DNA of 64,000 nucleotides from Prorocentrum cordatum (GCA_963575745.1 CAUYUJ010014345.1:342501-406500); one strand, 5' to 3'. Shown: positions 20,579-31,128, counted from the stretch's first letter. A program made the numbers and translations. The notes: generated by a model not told the origin, from the letters alone.

Positions 20579-22606
20579 TCACAGTGCCCACAGGTTGGTG
20601 GTTGGCGGTCGCCTGCGAGGGAAGGTGATGGAGTCGGTGCGAGGATGGTGCTCAGTATAGGGGTCTAGGCGTAGGTCCAGCCGTCGACGGAGCCCTGCCC
20701 CCCTACGTCGGTCCCAAGACAACGGCCTTGTACCAAGGACGGTGCCAGGGGCAGAGCCCCACGGGGCTCCTTGTCGCAGCTCTTGGTGTGCCTCGGGGAA
20801 GCCCTCACGGATTTGTTGCAAGAGGGCTGCAGCCAGCAACCTGCATAATTGGGACGGCAATCTGCAAGAGGCAGCCTCACCCGACCACTCTGATGCAATG
20901 TGTGCCGATCGCCCTGCCTGATGACTAGCATGGTTGCATAAGGGTCCCCCCATGGATGTCACGCGGCCTGGCGTCAAGGGCAGCCATCCTAACACCCAAT
21001 AGAACCGTGGGCTTGCGAGCACAATCGCCGAACCTGCAAAGATGGAGGGTGTGCTTGGAAACCCCCGCCAGTTTTGCAAGAGTCTTGACCTCTGGTAACG
21101 TCCAAATGCTGGGTGCGTTCTCCACTGAGTCCGCTTGAGCTGGATGCGCAAGAATGGCCGGGATGCAGAGCTTACAGGCCTCGTAAAGCAGCAAGAGAGA
21201 TGCTCGAAGTAGCCTGTTGTCATGATGAACCTGGTCACTCTCGATTGAGTTAAGTGCTCCCCCCAAGGGTTGTTGGCATCACGAAGGGGGCGTGGGTCTA
21301 TCCTCTCCCGATGCGAGTGCAGCTGTCCAGCTGGGGTCCACGTCCTAGGGGGGGTAGCAACAATGCCCGCCACCCTGCCTGACCTTAGGAGATCAAGCCA
21401 TACGTCCCCAGAGGAGTCATCTGCCAGGTTAGCTAGCGGCGAGGTGTGATCCACATTGATGCTCAGCACGGCACACCCAGTGGGAAGGAGGGCTTGAAGG
21501 CGCTCAAAGTGGTTCTGAAGATGATCACCCTGTCTCCGAGGTCCCCCGAAAAGGTGCAACACAACTTTGAGGGGGCGAACAGGGAGCCTCAATGGCAGGC
21601 ACACCCCAAGGTCAACAACAGGAGGGGGAGCCACGGGTGGGGTAATGACAGGCTGACACCTAGAAATCGGCGCCCGAGGGGCAATCGGCGGTCCCTGGCA
21701 TTGAAGCCAGGGGAGCGCAGCATAGCTATCAGAACGACCTTGCTTCCTATGTAATGCCGCTTCTTGCTTGGCTACATGGCGCGCCTGTGCTAGTTCTTGT
21801 GGTGAGGGAAGTCGGCCCGATGAGTGCCAAGCGATCTTGCAAGCTGGAGCGTTCGAGAGATGCTTGACCAAACGTGCAACATGTCGGAAGTCACGCACGC
21901 ACACCTAACACAGCGTGCCAGTCGCAATGTTGCTAGGCGACAGTGGCAACTTGTGCACTTGGCCAACATGTGCGTGAAGCTGTTGTGCACTGCGTGCAAC
22001 ATGACCACATTCATAACATACAAAGGAAGATGCAGTGGGGGAAGTGTCAGAAGGGCTCGATGTGCCCAGCCCGATATGGTGGAGTCTGCGACGCCAAACC
22101 TCTAGGTGGGCCTGGTCACTGTAAAACCTCTTGGCCTTGGCTACTGCACTGTGTATCATGCCTTTGTACTGCCTGTTGTTGGCCCTGACTAGTGACATCC
22201 AGGTTTCATCTCCATCGTCTGGTCAAGGGCACTCGGGAACAAACAAATGGAGCCACCCAATGTCAGCACGGATGAGCGAAGGTCATCCCCAAGGGTCATC
22301 CCAATTCAGGTCCAGGAGCGCCCTGAGCACGGGAGCAGCCTGCCGCAGAACCCTAGACAGAAGACGCAAACGCCCCACGGTGAGAACTACTTTTGTTGGG
22401 AGGCGGTTGGCGTCCAGCAGCAGGTGATTATCTGAGTTGTTGGTGGCTGGCAGACCCGCAGCCACACGATACATCGCTAGATGAGCCGTCTGGGTGTTCT
22501 TGAACTGTGCAGCAGAGAGACGGGTCCAAACAGGGACACCAAAGAAGAGCACAGAGGAGGCTAGGGCATCAGCCAACGTAACTTTTTTAGCTAAGGGAGC
22601 TGACAA
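20579..22606 (-). pseudogene. LINE 3' half: RT thumb, zinc fingers, methyltransferase-like tail
   Basis: Three minus frames in series. The first (22,606-22,283) has the RT thumb region, ASSVLFFGVPVWTRLSAAQF and THLAMYRVAAGLP-like text. The second (22,198-21,905) has a C2H2 finger, CYECGHVARSAQQLHAHVGQ. An in-frame TAG (reading TLC-stop-VCVRDF) then separates it from a 441-residue frame. This frame holds a second Cys/His motif and a domain with LHLFGGPRRQGD, AVLSINVD and GIVATPPRTW. That order resembles a cytosine-C5 methyltransferase (motif I, then the Pro-Cys motif IV). DNA methyltransferase-bearing retrotransposons are known in dinoflagellates. Here the motif IV Cys is Arg, so it is inactive if the assignment is right. 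The 5' end is cut by a CTC repeat. Confidence 0.65.
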
Positions 22607-22797
22607 CGGGGGGCAACGGTATGCCGAATGGGCCGCAGGGCCTGATAGGCTTTGGAGGTACAGGTCTGGACATCGGGTCCCATGGAGCCATCAGCCGCGA
22701 CTTGGCTGCCGAGAATTTTGTGCACCACGGTGGTAGGAAAGGAAAACCCCCAACGCTCCGAGGTGATCTCCGTGATGGCCTTGCCTGGTAGACTACG

Positions 22798-23537
22798 CTC
22801 CTCTCCTCCTCCTCCTCCTCCTCCTCCTCTCCTCCTCCTCCTCCTCCTCCTCCTCCTCCTCCTCCTCCTCCTCTTCTCCTTCCTCCTCCTCCTCCTCCTC
22901 CCTCCCTCCTCCCTCCTCCTCTCCTCCTCCTCCTCCTCCTCCTCCGCCTCCTCCTCCGCTCCTCCTCCTCCTCCTCTTCCTCCTCCTCCTCCTCTTCCTC
23001 CTCCTCCTCTCCTCCTCCTCCTTCTCCTCCTCCTCCTCCTCCTCTTCTTCTTCTTTTCTTCTTCTTCTTCCTCCTCCTCCTCCTCCTCCTCCTCCCCTCC
23101 TCCTCCTCCTCCTCCTCCTCCTCCTCCTCCTCTCCTCCTCCTCCTCCTCCTCCCTCCTCCTCCTCCTCTTCCTCTCCTCCTCTCCTCTCCTCCTCTTCTT
23201 CCTCCTCCTCCTCCTCCTCCTCTTCTTCCTCCTCCTCCTCCTCCTCCTCCTCCTCCTCCTCCTCCTCTCTTCCTCCTCCCCTCCTCCTCCCTCCTCCTCC
23301 TCCTCCTCCTCCTCCTCCTCCTCCTCCTCCTCCTCCTCCTCCTCCTCCTCCTCCTCCTCCTCCTCCTCCTCCTCCCTCCTCCTCCTCCTCCTCCTCCTCC
23401 TCCTCTCCTCCTCCTCCTCCCCTCCTCCTCCTCCTCCTCCTCCCCTCCTCCTCCTCCTCCTCCTCCTCCCTCCTCCTCCTCCTCCTCATCCTCCTCCTCC
23501 TCCTCCCCTCCTCCCCTCCTCATCCTCCTCCTCCTCC
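22798..23537. repeat. CTC pyrimidine tract at the start of intron 9
   Basis: About 740 bp of CTC/CCTCC/CTT starting 8 bp past the E9 donor. Polyglutamate, polyglycine and polyarginine frames are artefacts. Confidence 0.95.
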
Positions 23538-23544
23538 GATGGGC

Positions 23545-23694
23545 CTGGTGGTCCATGCGCCCGAGCACGTGCAGGGCCCCGTCGGCATCGAAGCGGCCGC
23601 GGTCCCCAGTGTGGAACGAACCGTGGAAAGCGGCGCCGCGCCAGTAGCCGCGGGCCACCTGGGGCCCGACCATGACGACCTCACCCTCGCGCTC
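23545..23694 (-). CDS. NRPS-like gene exon E9: A6, A7 and start of A8
   Basis: 150 bp, 50 codons, phase 0. After CTCCGAG| it encodes EREGEVVMVGPQVARGYW (A6 type GELxxxGPxVARGY), FHTGDRGRFDADG (A7 type; the Asp binds the ribose of ATP in this family) and HVLGRMDHQ (first half of A8). It ends CACCAG|GCCCATCG, a GC donor, and joins E10 as DHQ-VKVRG. Confidence 0.9.
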
Positions 23695-23930
23695 CTCGGA
23701 GGAGGGGAGCGTGGAGGGTGCAGGCAGCGCCACCCCTATCTCGTTTTCGCCTTCTTGGGCCTGCCGGGAGGCCCTCGCCGCCATCGCCGGAGCCGCCCCG
23801 CAGCTGTGGCGCCAGAGCGCACCCCGCGTGAGAGGCCCGAGGCCGAGCATTGCGAAAAACCTGGGTGCCGAGTGTTGCCCCCGTCCTCCCCCCCGGCTTC
23901 CGGGTCAGAGCTCTAGACCTAGGAAGAGGA

Positions 23931-26900
23931 GGAGGAGCAGGATGACGAGAAGGAAAGAGGTTTTGTGCTCCCTCTGTGGACGCCGAGCACGCCAGCTGCA
24001 GAGAGCGCACTACGCAGGAGCCCCACTCTTTCGTGCGAAGAAACCCAAATCTGATAGAGCCCAGCTCTCCAAAACCACCTCTGCGCGTCCTGTGCGCGAG
24101 TGCTTGCCTCGCTCGAAGCGGCTTCGCCGCTCCTTGGCCATCTTGGCCGCCACGAAACCTGACTGGCGGGCTGGGCAGGTTTCTCCCAGCCCTGTCGGCC
24201 GAAGCTGCACGCACTGCGCACATAGGACACACAGCAGAAGTCGCCTTGCGCAGCAGGCAAGCCACTGGACCCGATGATCGGCCCCACAGAACATGCGAGG
24301 CTGCATGCTGCCGCAGCCGTCGCCAGCTCGGAGGCACCTCGCGCCCGCACTCGGAGGCCATCCCGGCCTTCCAGCTCCGAAACCCGCGCAAGCACTGGAC
24401 GCACCGCCAGCGGCCGTCGGCCACCACGCGCAGTTCGCGCTGGAGAAAACACGGTCTGGCCACCGACAGGGGAGAAGCACGCGGGGGCAGGTGGGCCCAT
24501 TCCGCCTTGGGAGCTGGCCCACTCGCCAGCACCCGCCCCAATCTCAATGGGCCGCGGCGCACCTCGGCGCACGCGCCCCCCAAGCGCACCCCGTCTCGGG
24601 CATGCATGGGCCACGAGTTGAGCGCCTGCTTGGCCGCTTCGTCGGCCCACGCGTTGAGGGCGACCCGCCACTCACCAGCGCTCTGAGGGGCGGCCGGGAC
24701 GTCCTGATGGGACTTGATCTTGAGACCCGCGCCATACGCGAGGCCTCCACGCCTGACCCGGCACCAGTGCCCAGCGTCAACCCACGCTGGACTAATGGTG
24801 CACACGCACCCGCTTGCTCCAGCAGCCAGCGCTGCTGCGTCGTCGCCTAGGCAGGCAGGCGACCCGCCTGAGCATTCAGCCCCAGGACAGAAGGCCTGGA
24901 GCTCAGCCGCACGTGCACTGGGAGGGAGCTGGGAGGAGAGGGACGCGAGGAGCTCGCGAACGACCCCCCTCCCCCCTCCGCTGCGCGACCGCCCATCCCG
25001 CCCCGCGAACTTCTTCGAGGCGGCTGGCGGCGGCCGAGCCATCTCCCGCCGGCGCCCGGTCTGGGCGAAACGCGAAGCGATTCGGATCGACAGGCGCATC
25101 GTTCTCAAGGGCCCGCACGATCATCTTCGCTGGCGCGCAGGGCGGGGGGGGGCCTCGGGCCAGACAAGCAAAAACGGCGCCACAGGACAGGAGGGCCCGA
25201 CATCCCCATCGGCCTCGCGCCGCCGTCGCTGCAGGAGGGAGGGGGGAGGTGGCGCCACTTTTGCCTGGCCCTCGGCGTCGGCCGCGCACGCTCCGAGGCG
25301 GTGGGCCAGGTCGTCGGCCACCCCGCAGCGCCGACAGGCGCCTGCGCTCTCGTTGCAGCCCCATTCGGCCACCTTCGTTCCCGAGAGGTGGACGCCGCCC
25401 ATGACGGAGGCGATGGCCCACTCCCCGAGCGGCGCGAGGCGCATGGGCCCAGTCGCGCTGGCCACCATCTCCCACCACACGGTGGGGAGGTCCTGCTCGC
25501 TCAGCTCTTCGCGGCGCCTGACGCTGTCGGCGGTCCTTTCCCGCGCGCGGCCGACGACGTCCTTTCGGTAGAAATGCTCCACGCGCTTCGGGGCGCGCTC
25601 TAAGGCCGAGATGCGACCGAACCGCGGCGAGACGAAGGCGGCGACGTTCGCGACCTACCATCCCACAACCGTTGTGGCCCCCAGCGCTGCGCCGACGGGG
25701 CCCGCCCCCGCCCCCGCCCTGCCATTTAGGTTGTCCTGCAGGGCCTGCTCGAAGACGCGCCTGATCGCGGTGATCGGCAGCACCTTGCCACGGCGGCGGC
25801 GCTGGTCGGTCGCCCCCCACCACCACTCCTCCAGGCACCTGCCAAGGGGCACGAAGGCTGCCTTGCCCGCTGGGTCCAGCTCGGGGCGGGCGGCGCCGAA
25901 GACGTCGGACGACATGCGGCCGCGCCCGCAGACCTGCTTAATGATGCGCCTGAGCCCCTCGGGCCCCTGGAGCGCGAAGCCGCTGACCTCGCCCCCCCCC
26001 CCCCCCCCCCCCCCCGCATCCCCCGCCCCGCCCCCGCCGCCGCTGCCTCTTCATGGGCAGCATCTCGGAGCGCAGGATGCGCCCAGTCTTGCCGTAGGCC
26101 TTCATGGCACGAAAACTCATCGCCATCTTCTGCTCCGCCGCCTTCCACCTGGCCCCGCGCACAGGCCCTGGGTGGATGCTTCGCGCGACTGCTACGCGTC
26201 GTCGCTGGCATGCACGCAAGTCAGCTCCAAGTTGGCGGACCGCTAGGGCAGGCCTGCCTGGCTATCGGCGAAGGTGCCGACGCCGATGCTTGCCCTGGCT
26301 CCACCGCGATGCGTTGTCGGCCTTGGGGTGGCCGAGCCCTGCTAGTCTTAGCCTGCCCTCGCGCGTGAGCTCGTCGCTGTTCCCCGGGATGGTGCCCTTC
26401 GCGTCTGCCACCTGCATCTCGAGCTCCCCATGCAGCACGCTCCTGAGCTCGCGCGCGGCCTGCTCCAGGATGTCCATGCACGCGGCGCTGTTGTGCGCAA
26501 CCACCTCCCGGCTGAAGTCGCCCGCGTGGACCGCGATGCCTACCTGCGGGCGAGCTTCGGCACGCGCCTCCAGCTGGCCCAGCAGGTGGGCCCGAAGCGC
26601 GCAGGCCGCCGAGAAGCACCCCGCCACGACGCCGATCTCAGGGCATCGGGCCTCGCCTGCCGAGCCGTCTAGCACGAGGGCGCGTCGCCACCTGAACGCC
26701 CCGACGATCACCCTGAGGGTGCGCAGCGGGAGCCGCGCCGGGCAACCGATGGGGGCGCAGGATGGCGTGGGAGACCTTCTCGAAAGCCTTGGCCAGGACC
26801 CACAGCAGGATGAGGCAAGCCATCTCCTTCCCCGTCGCGCCTTCGGCCCTCGCCGCCGCGCGCCACGCGCAGTCCGCGACCTTGCGGGAGGTGCCCGCGT

Positions 26901-27839
26901 TGAAGATGCCCTTCTCGTCCAAGCCGTTATGCTGGACGCGGAGCTACCCAGTGTGGCACCTGCCCCACGCTCGGTACAGGCTCTTGATCCGCCCAATGGG
27001 TCGCCGACCTCCCGCTGGTTGAACGTACTGGGCGGTCAACATATCCTGCTCGCCGGTGGGGAGCACTCCCGCCTCGGTGAAGAGGTTGAGCAGCTGGGTG
27101 AGCGGCCCCACGTCACTGAGCCATGCCAGGCGGCGTGGGTGGATCCCGCCAGGCTGGCACGTCTTGGCATTGAAGGACCTGCTGACCTTGCTCAATTGCT
27201 TCGCGGTGGGGAAGTGCTCGCGCTGCTGGTGCCCATTGGTCTCGATGGCGGCCGTGGTGGCTGCCTGCAGGGAGATCGTCGGGCTTGTCGGGCGGCCTGG
27301 CGTTCCATACTTTGGCCCACTCCTGCTGGTGTTTGGTGAAGAAGGCCAGTGGGCATGCGCAGCGATCCTGGATTACGCTCGACTTTCCCGTCCACGACCT
27401 CTGCCGCACCTTCGCCAGGATCCTTCGTCCACTTGTGTAGCATGGGAGCTCCTCGTAGGTGATCCTTGACCAGTGTTTCAGGCCAGCTCCTCACCTGCCT
27501 GCCAGTGTCGTAGGCCACTGGGGATGATCTTCCCACGTGCTCCGCGAACCTGGCCACGAGCTCGATCTCCCCGATGATGGTATCGACGTTCTTGCTGCGC
27601 CTGTCCTGGTCCAGCGGCACTGCGGCCGCAGGCTGCTGTTGGTGTTCTTCATCAGCGTCACTGACCTGGTGCGACGGCGCTGGGACTGCAGCCTCCCCTG
27701 TGGGCTCATGGCCCCTACGCTCGGCCACGTTCTCAGCGCCAGCTATAGTCCTGCTGTAGCCGTGGTCCTCGAACCCGTGCTCGAGGAAGTCCTGCTCCGC
27801 ATCCAGCTCTGCGAACGGGTCAACCGACGTCCCGCCCAC
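23931..27839 (-). pseudogene. Decayed LINE: RT, Cys/His knuckle, RNase H with frameshifts
   Basis: Successive minus frames match a dinoflagellate-type retroelement. 27,839-27,192 is an N-terminal region. 27,195-26,944 has the RT finger (HPRRLAWLSDVGPLTQLL, GGRRPIGRIKSLYRAW). 26,996-26,262 has the RT palm (GVVAGCFSAACALRAHLL). 25,915-25,655 is a linker. 25,582-25,121 has the Cys/His knuckle CRRCGVADDLAHRLGAC. 25,108 to about 24,500 has the RNase H part, KIKSHQDV and NAWADEAAKQAL. Frames change between blocks. Where YVDD is expected the palm reads VHAGDF, so the catalytic pair is lost. It sits in intron 8 in the same orientation as the host gene. Confidence 0.7.
25988..26015. repeat. Poly-C run
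   Basis: More than 20 consecutive C residues on the plus strand inside the decayed LINE. This is a likely site of length error or slippage. Confidence 0.9.
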
Positions 27840-28112
27840 GCTGCCCCTCCAGCAGCGGCACGCTCTCCCAGCCTCGCGCCAGCGGCGGCCCGCGGGCTGG
27901 CGTTTGGAGGGCCCACGGGCACCTGGGCAGCCTCTGAAGATGCTGAAGTTGAACCTCGCCAGCTGTGTACGCCGACAGGCACTTCATGCACGTCGTCTTC
28001 TCCCACCGCGCTCTCGATCTGCTCGAGAATGGCCTGGACCAGATGGTGCCACTCGTCGTAGTCGTCCAGGGTGCGGCACGCATTGCCAAATTTCCCTGTG
28101 TGCTGCACGGCG

Positions 28113-28162
28113 GTGCGGGGGCAGGAGGAGGAGGAGGAGGAGGAGGAGGAGGAGGAAGAGGA
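28113..28162. repeat. GGA microsatellite
   Basis: GGAGGA units at the left edge of the hairpin element that follows. Confidence 0.9.
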
Positions 28163-28165
28163 GGC

Positions 28166-28395
28166 CTCCTAGATAGGGTCCGAGTAGATGGAGTCGGAGG
28201 ATCTCGCCGCATCGCCGATGCATCGGTCATGCACTGGCGACGTCGGCGATGCATCGGCGAGGTCGGCGTGGAGAAAACCAGGCCTCACATCGAGCCGCAT
28301 CGCTTCTGCATCGCCAGTGTGTCATGGCCGATGCATCTGCGATGCGGCGCGTTCCTCCGACCTCCTCTGCTCAGACCCCACCTGGGAGGCCTGGA
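28166..28395. repeat. GCATCGGCGATGC hairpin MITE, copy 1
   Basis: The left end is GGGTCCGAGTAGATGGAGTC and the right end is its degenerate inverse near 28,345-28,385. The interior repeats palindromic words such as GCCGATGCATCGG and GCATCGGCGA. A second copy at 53,915-54,112 aligns over most of its length. Confidence 0.8.
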
Positions 28396-28603
28396 GAGCT
28401 CGGCTACCCAGCGGCCGTTCGGGACCATCCGGGTACCCCGAGAGCGCCATCCGGCGAGGCGCAGCAGCTGGAAGCCCGTCGAGCACCGTCCGGAAGAAAA
28501 AGAAAACAAAACAAAAAAACTCTAGCCTCGAGCCGCCGAGAGCCTCGTCCTCTGCGCCCTCCTGCCTGCCCGCCTTCCCCCGCGAGGGGGCGGCGATGTC
28601 AGC

Positions 28604-28641
28604 ACTCCCGTCGGGGGTGGGCAGAGCCCCCGTCGGCACAA
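28604..28641 (-). CDS. NRPS-like gene exon E8: 38-bp micro-exon before A6
   Basis: After CCCGCAG|, 38 bp encode VPTGALPTPDGS, the proline-rich loop that precedes GExV in A domains. It needs one base from E7 (C|TT, Leu) and ends in phase 0 at AGT|GCTGAC, a GC donor. The joined text is DPAAV-L-VPTGALPTPDGS then EREGEVV. Phase agreement on both sides supports it; the short length limits certainty. Confidence 0.6.
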
Positions 28642-28740
28642 CTGCGGGCCCCAAGAATGTACGCCACCATCACCTCCATTCCTCCTTCCTCCTCTGCTCT
28701 ACCCTTCCTCACCTCTTTCCTGGGAGAGGGAGGGGGCGAG

Positions 28741-28782
28741 GGAGGTGGTGGTGGTGGTGGTGGTGGTGGTGGTGGTGGTGGT
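28741..28782. repeat. (GGT)n microsatellite
   Basis: About 14 GGT units on the plus strand. Confidence 0.95.
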
Positions 28783-29039
28783 GTATATCTCTGAGCCTCG
28801 TCAGCACAACGCCCTCTCGTGAGAGCAGCCAGGAGCACTTCACGTGAGCAAGGAATCGCATTCCGAGTGCACCCCAGCGGGACAGCTAATCGACGTCAAA
28901 AAACAACAGCCGACGGTATCCAGCGATAGTTACACACGTCGATTAACGAAACCGACTGGGGACTGCACCTGCGCACTGGAATGCCAATGTCGAGTGATCC
29001 CATGCAGACTTCCTCAGTCGACTTGCCTGGGGGGGCTCG

Positions 29040-29180
29040 AGAGCCTCTGAAATCCGGGCGGCTCTGGAGGATGCCCTCGGGCGCCGCGGCCTCCTCGGAG
29101 CGGTCCGTCACGCTCTGAGAGCGTCTGGGAACGCTCTGGGACGGATTCGTCCTCGTCCCGTATAGCCCCGCCCGACCGAC
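29040..29180. repeat. GCGTTCC-palindrome block, copy 1
   Basis: Shares GGCTCTGGAGGATGCCCTCG, GGGCGCCGCGGCC, clustered GAACGCTCT/AGAGCGT words and GTCCTCGTCC with 29,425-29,575. The two copies lie in neighbouring introns (7 and 6), in the same orientation. Confidence 0.85.
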
Positions 29181-29221
29181 TCTTGGCCTCCCCAGCTCCG
29201 GGTCCGTGCTCAGCTCCGGGC

Positions 29222-29345
29222 GCACCGCGGCGGGGTCGATCGCCCAGCCCACGTGGGTCGAGCCCCCCTCGGGGCCGAGCGTCTGCGCCACCGTCCCCTC
29301 CGTCGCGCCGTACAGGTTCCGGGCGCGCGGCACGAGGGAGGCCAG
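29222..29345 (-). CDS. NRPS-like gene exon E7: A5
   Basis: 124 bp. After CGCATGCAG| it encodes LASLVPRARNLYGATEGTVA, containing the A5 core NxYGxTE, then THVGWAIDPAAV. It ends in phase 1 at GTGC|GCCCGG, a GC donor, and pairs with E8. Confidence 0.88.
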
Positions 29346-29725
29346 CTGCATGCGCAGAGGAAGAAAAAACTGCACAAGCATGAACTTTCGACGACGCGGC
29401 CAGGGCGAGGACAGAATCGGGTCAAGACAACTCGAGAATCTCTGAGATCCGGCGGCTCTGGAGGATGCCCTCGGGCGCCGCGGCCTTCCCAGAGCGTTCC
29501 GGAACGCTCTGAGAGCGTCCCGGAACGCTCTGGAACGGACGGATTTGTCCTCGTCCTAGCCCCGTCCGACTTTCGGAGCTCCGCGCGAACTCTTTAGATC
29601 TGCGGAGCGCCAGGGGCGGCGCTGGAGGCGCCGCCAGGGGGCCCAGCGCCGGTCCAGGAAGTCCGCACGAAGCGCCGAGGGCTTATGTTCGTGTCGTTTT
29701 TTGTCCTTCGAATGCGGAACGGCTC
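29346..29725 (-). other. Intron 6: introner-like element with AAAAAACG inverted ends
   Basis: The 5' side carries GAAGGACAAAAAACGACACG and the 3' side ends with the inverse, reading GAGGAAGAAAAAACTGCACA on the plus strand at 29,355-29,374. It contains the second GCGTTCC-palindrome block (29,425-29,575) and a GGCGCCGCC hairpin (29,605-29,650). The donor is uncertain: a GA donor after GGGGGG keeps phase. Confidence 0.6.
29425..29575. repeat. GCGTTCC-palindrome block, copy 2
   Basis: Sister of the 29,040-29,180 block. It includes AGAGCGTTCCGGAACGCTCT, a perfect 20-bp palindrome. Confidence 0.85.
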
Positions 29726-29902
29726 CCCCCCCGACAGGCCGCAAACGTCCACGGGGCCCTCCAGCAGGCCCCACCAGGAGGGGGTGGCGAAGAGGTGGGT
29801 GGCGTCCAGCCGGAGCAGCTCGCCCTGCAGGTCCTGGAACAGGCGGTCCCTGCCCTCGAAGAGCACCGTGCCGCCCACCATCAGCGTGCGCATGACATCG
29901 GA
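29726..29902 (-). CDS. NRPS-like gene exon E6: region between A3 and A5
   Basis: It encodes SDVMRTLMVGGTVLFEGRD, ELLRLDATHLFATPSWWGLL and ends CGLSGG. This matches the A-domain stretch from the A4 helix (SVxExFxxLxxGGxL) to SGGE. The start is unclear: no AG lies just before SDVM, and the nearest AG upstream adds an insert-derived stretch. The end rests on a GA donor or another unusual donor. Confidence 0.65.
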
Positions 29903-29956
29903 GGGCGGAAGAGGAAAAAACGGCGTAAGCATAGACGTTCGAAGGTCCGCGTGGAC

Positions 29957-30110
29957 CTTGTGGGGACAAAGAGGTACTCATACCGAGACTCCCCAGACCT
30001 CTCCCTGGGTGCGTTCTGATCAGAACTTCGAAGGGAGTCCATCCATGGCGACAGAGAACTCTCCAGGACGAGCAGCGATATCGGCACCCCTTCCTCCTCC
30101 AAGACCCTCG
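29957..30110. repeat. Introner family (intron-10 type), copy 2
   Basis: The left end is TTGTGGGGACAAAGAGGTAC, then CCCCAGACCTCTCCCTGGGT, and the right end is GACGAGCAGCGATATCGGCA. It aligns with the complete 151-bp intron 10. Here it is nested in intron 5. Confidence 0.8.
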
Positions 30111-30189
30111 AACGTTGATGATGACTGTCGCTGTTTCTTCTTCGAGAGAGGCAAGGGTCCCAGTTCACCGCCGTTCGGGTGCTGCTAGA

Positions 30190-30338
30190 AGTGCCCCTGG
30201 CCCAAAGTGCCCCCAGAATTTCCAAGGAGGCCCCCACGGCCTCCTGATGCACCCCTTACGAGGCCCAGTGTGCCGGAGGGGCTCCAAAATTGAGCGAAGA
30301 GCTGAAGGCACCTTGGGCCAGGGGCACTGGTAAAAGCC
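30190..30338. repeat. GCCCCTGGCCCAAAGTGCC hairpin element
   Basis: AAGTGCCCCTGGCCCAAAGT near 30,189 and its inverse AGGCACCTTGGGCCAGGGGC at 30,306-30,325 form terminal inverted repeats. The element borders the E5 donor. Confidence 0.75.
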
Positions 30339-30345
30339 CCCGCGC

Positions 30346-30474
30346 TGTCGGCACGAGCATCCGGCTGCTCGCGCCCAGGCCCGTCCTCCGGTTCAGCGCC
30401 TCACAGTACAGCCGCAGCTGCCCGTGCTCCACGGCCACGCCTTTCGGCCTGCCGGTAGAGCCCGACGTGTACAC
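30346..30474 (-). CDS. NRPS-like gene exon E5: A3 phosphate-binding loop
   Basis: 129 bp, phase 0. After GATGCTCAG| it encodes VYTSGSTGRPKGVAVEHGQL, the A3 P-loop-like signature of adenylate-forming enzymes, then RLYCEALNRR and SSRMLVPT. A GC donor (ACA|GCGCGG) would keep phase. It joins E4 as CYL-VYTSGSTG. Confidence 0.92.
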
Positions 30475-30554
30475 CTGAGCATCGTTTTACTTACCAACAT
30501 CCCCATGGCAGGGCCGTGGTCCCATTGGCCGACTTACCCCCTAGATGGATACAT

Positions 30555-30592
30555 CGATGTGTATATATATATATAGAGAGAGAGAGAGATGC
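30555..30592. repeat. (TA)n(GA)n microsatellite
   Basis: A short TA run followed by a GA run. Confidence 0.9.
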
Positions 30593-30697
30593 TAGTCAGC
30601 GTGGACCCCAAACAATGCGTCTGGCAATGTCGATTCTGCGATATATGTGGTGCTATCTATGCGGTGCAATTGAGTACCCTGCACCGCGCCTCACCAC

Positions 30698-30960
30698 CTC
30701 CACTGCTCGCGCAAACATCCCACCCACCCACCCGCAACTTGGTCGCAGGACTTCTTAAGACAAGACCGTGACGGTAGGTACCACATGGCACTTGGCCACG
30801 ACACCGACGCCGACGACGACAGCGACAACGACGACGACGGCGCCGCCGACACCGACTACGACGACACCGCCGACGTCGACTTCGACGAAGACGACGACGA
30901 CGCCGACGCCGACGACGACGACGAAGACGACGACGACGTCGCCAACGAAGACGAGGTGCA
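30698..30960. repeat. Direct duplication with GAC tract, copy 1
   Basis: Shares CGCAACTTGGTCGCA, ACTTCTTAAGAC, GTACCACATGGCACTTGG and a GAC/GCC microsatellite with 31,248-31,528, about 550 bp downstream. Confidence 0.9.
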
Positions 30961-31059
30961 ATCTACCTTACGCAATTTGCGTCGTGCAATGTAAAGTATG
31001 CAACCCACGTAGTGCAGCCCAAGTGGTGTGATCTACGAAGTACCAGATGCTCTGATGTA

Positions 31060-31128
31060 TGTATATGTATACATATATGTGTATATATATGTGTGTATGT
31101 GTGTATGTGTGTATACCTATACATATTC

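Larger units (their letters stand above)
28642..29221 (-). other. Intron 7 (GC-AG)
   Basis: Starts GCCCGGAGC and ends GGGCCCGCAG. It contains one copy of a block of about 130 bp (29,040-29,180) whose sister copy lies in intron 6, and a (GGT)n run at 28,741-28,780. Confidence 0.55.

Noticed and set aside
22587-23647. Glu/Gly/Arg-rich ORFs
   Set aside because: Repeat translation, except the part at 23,545-23,694, which is exon E9.
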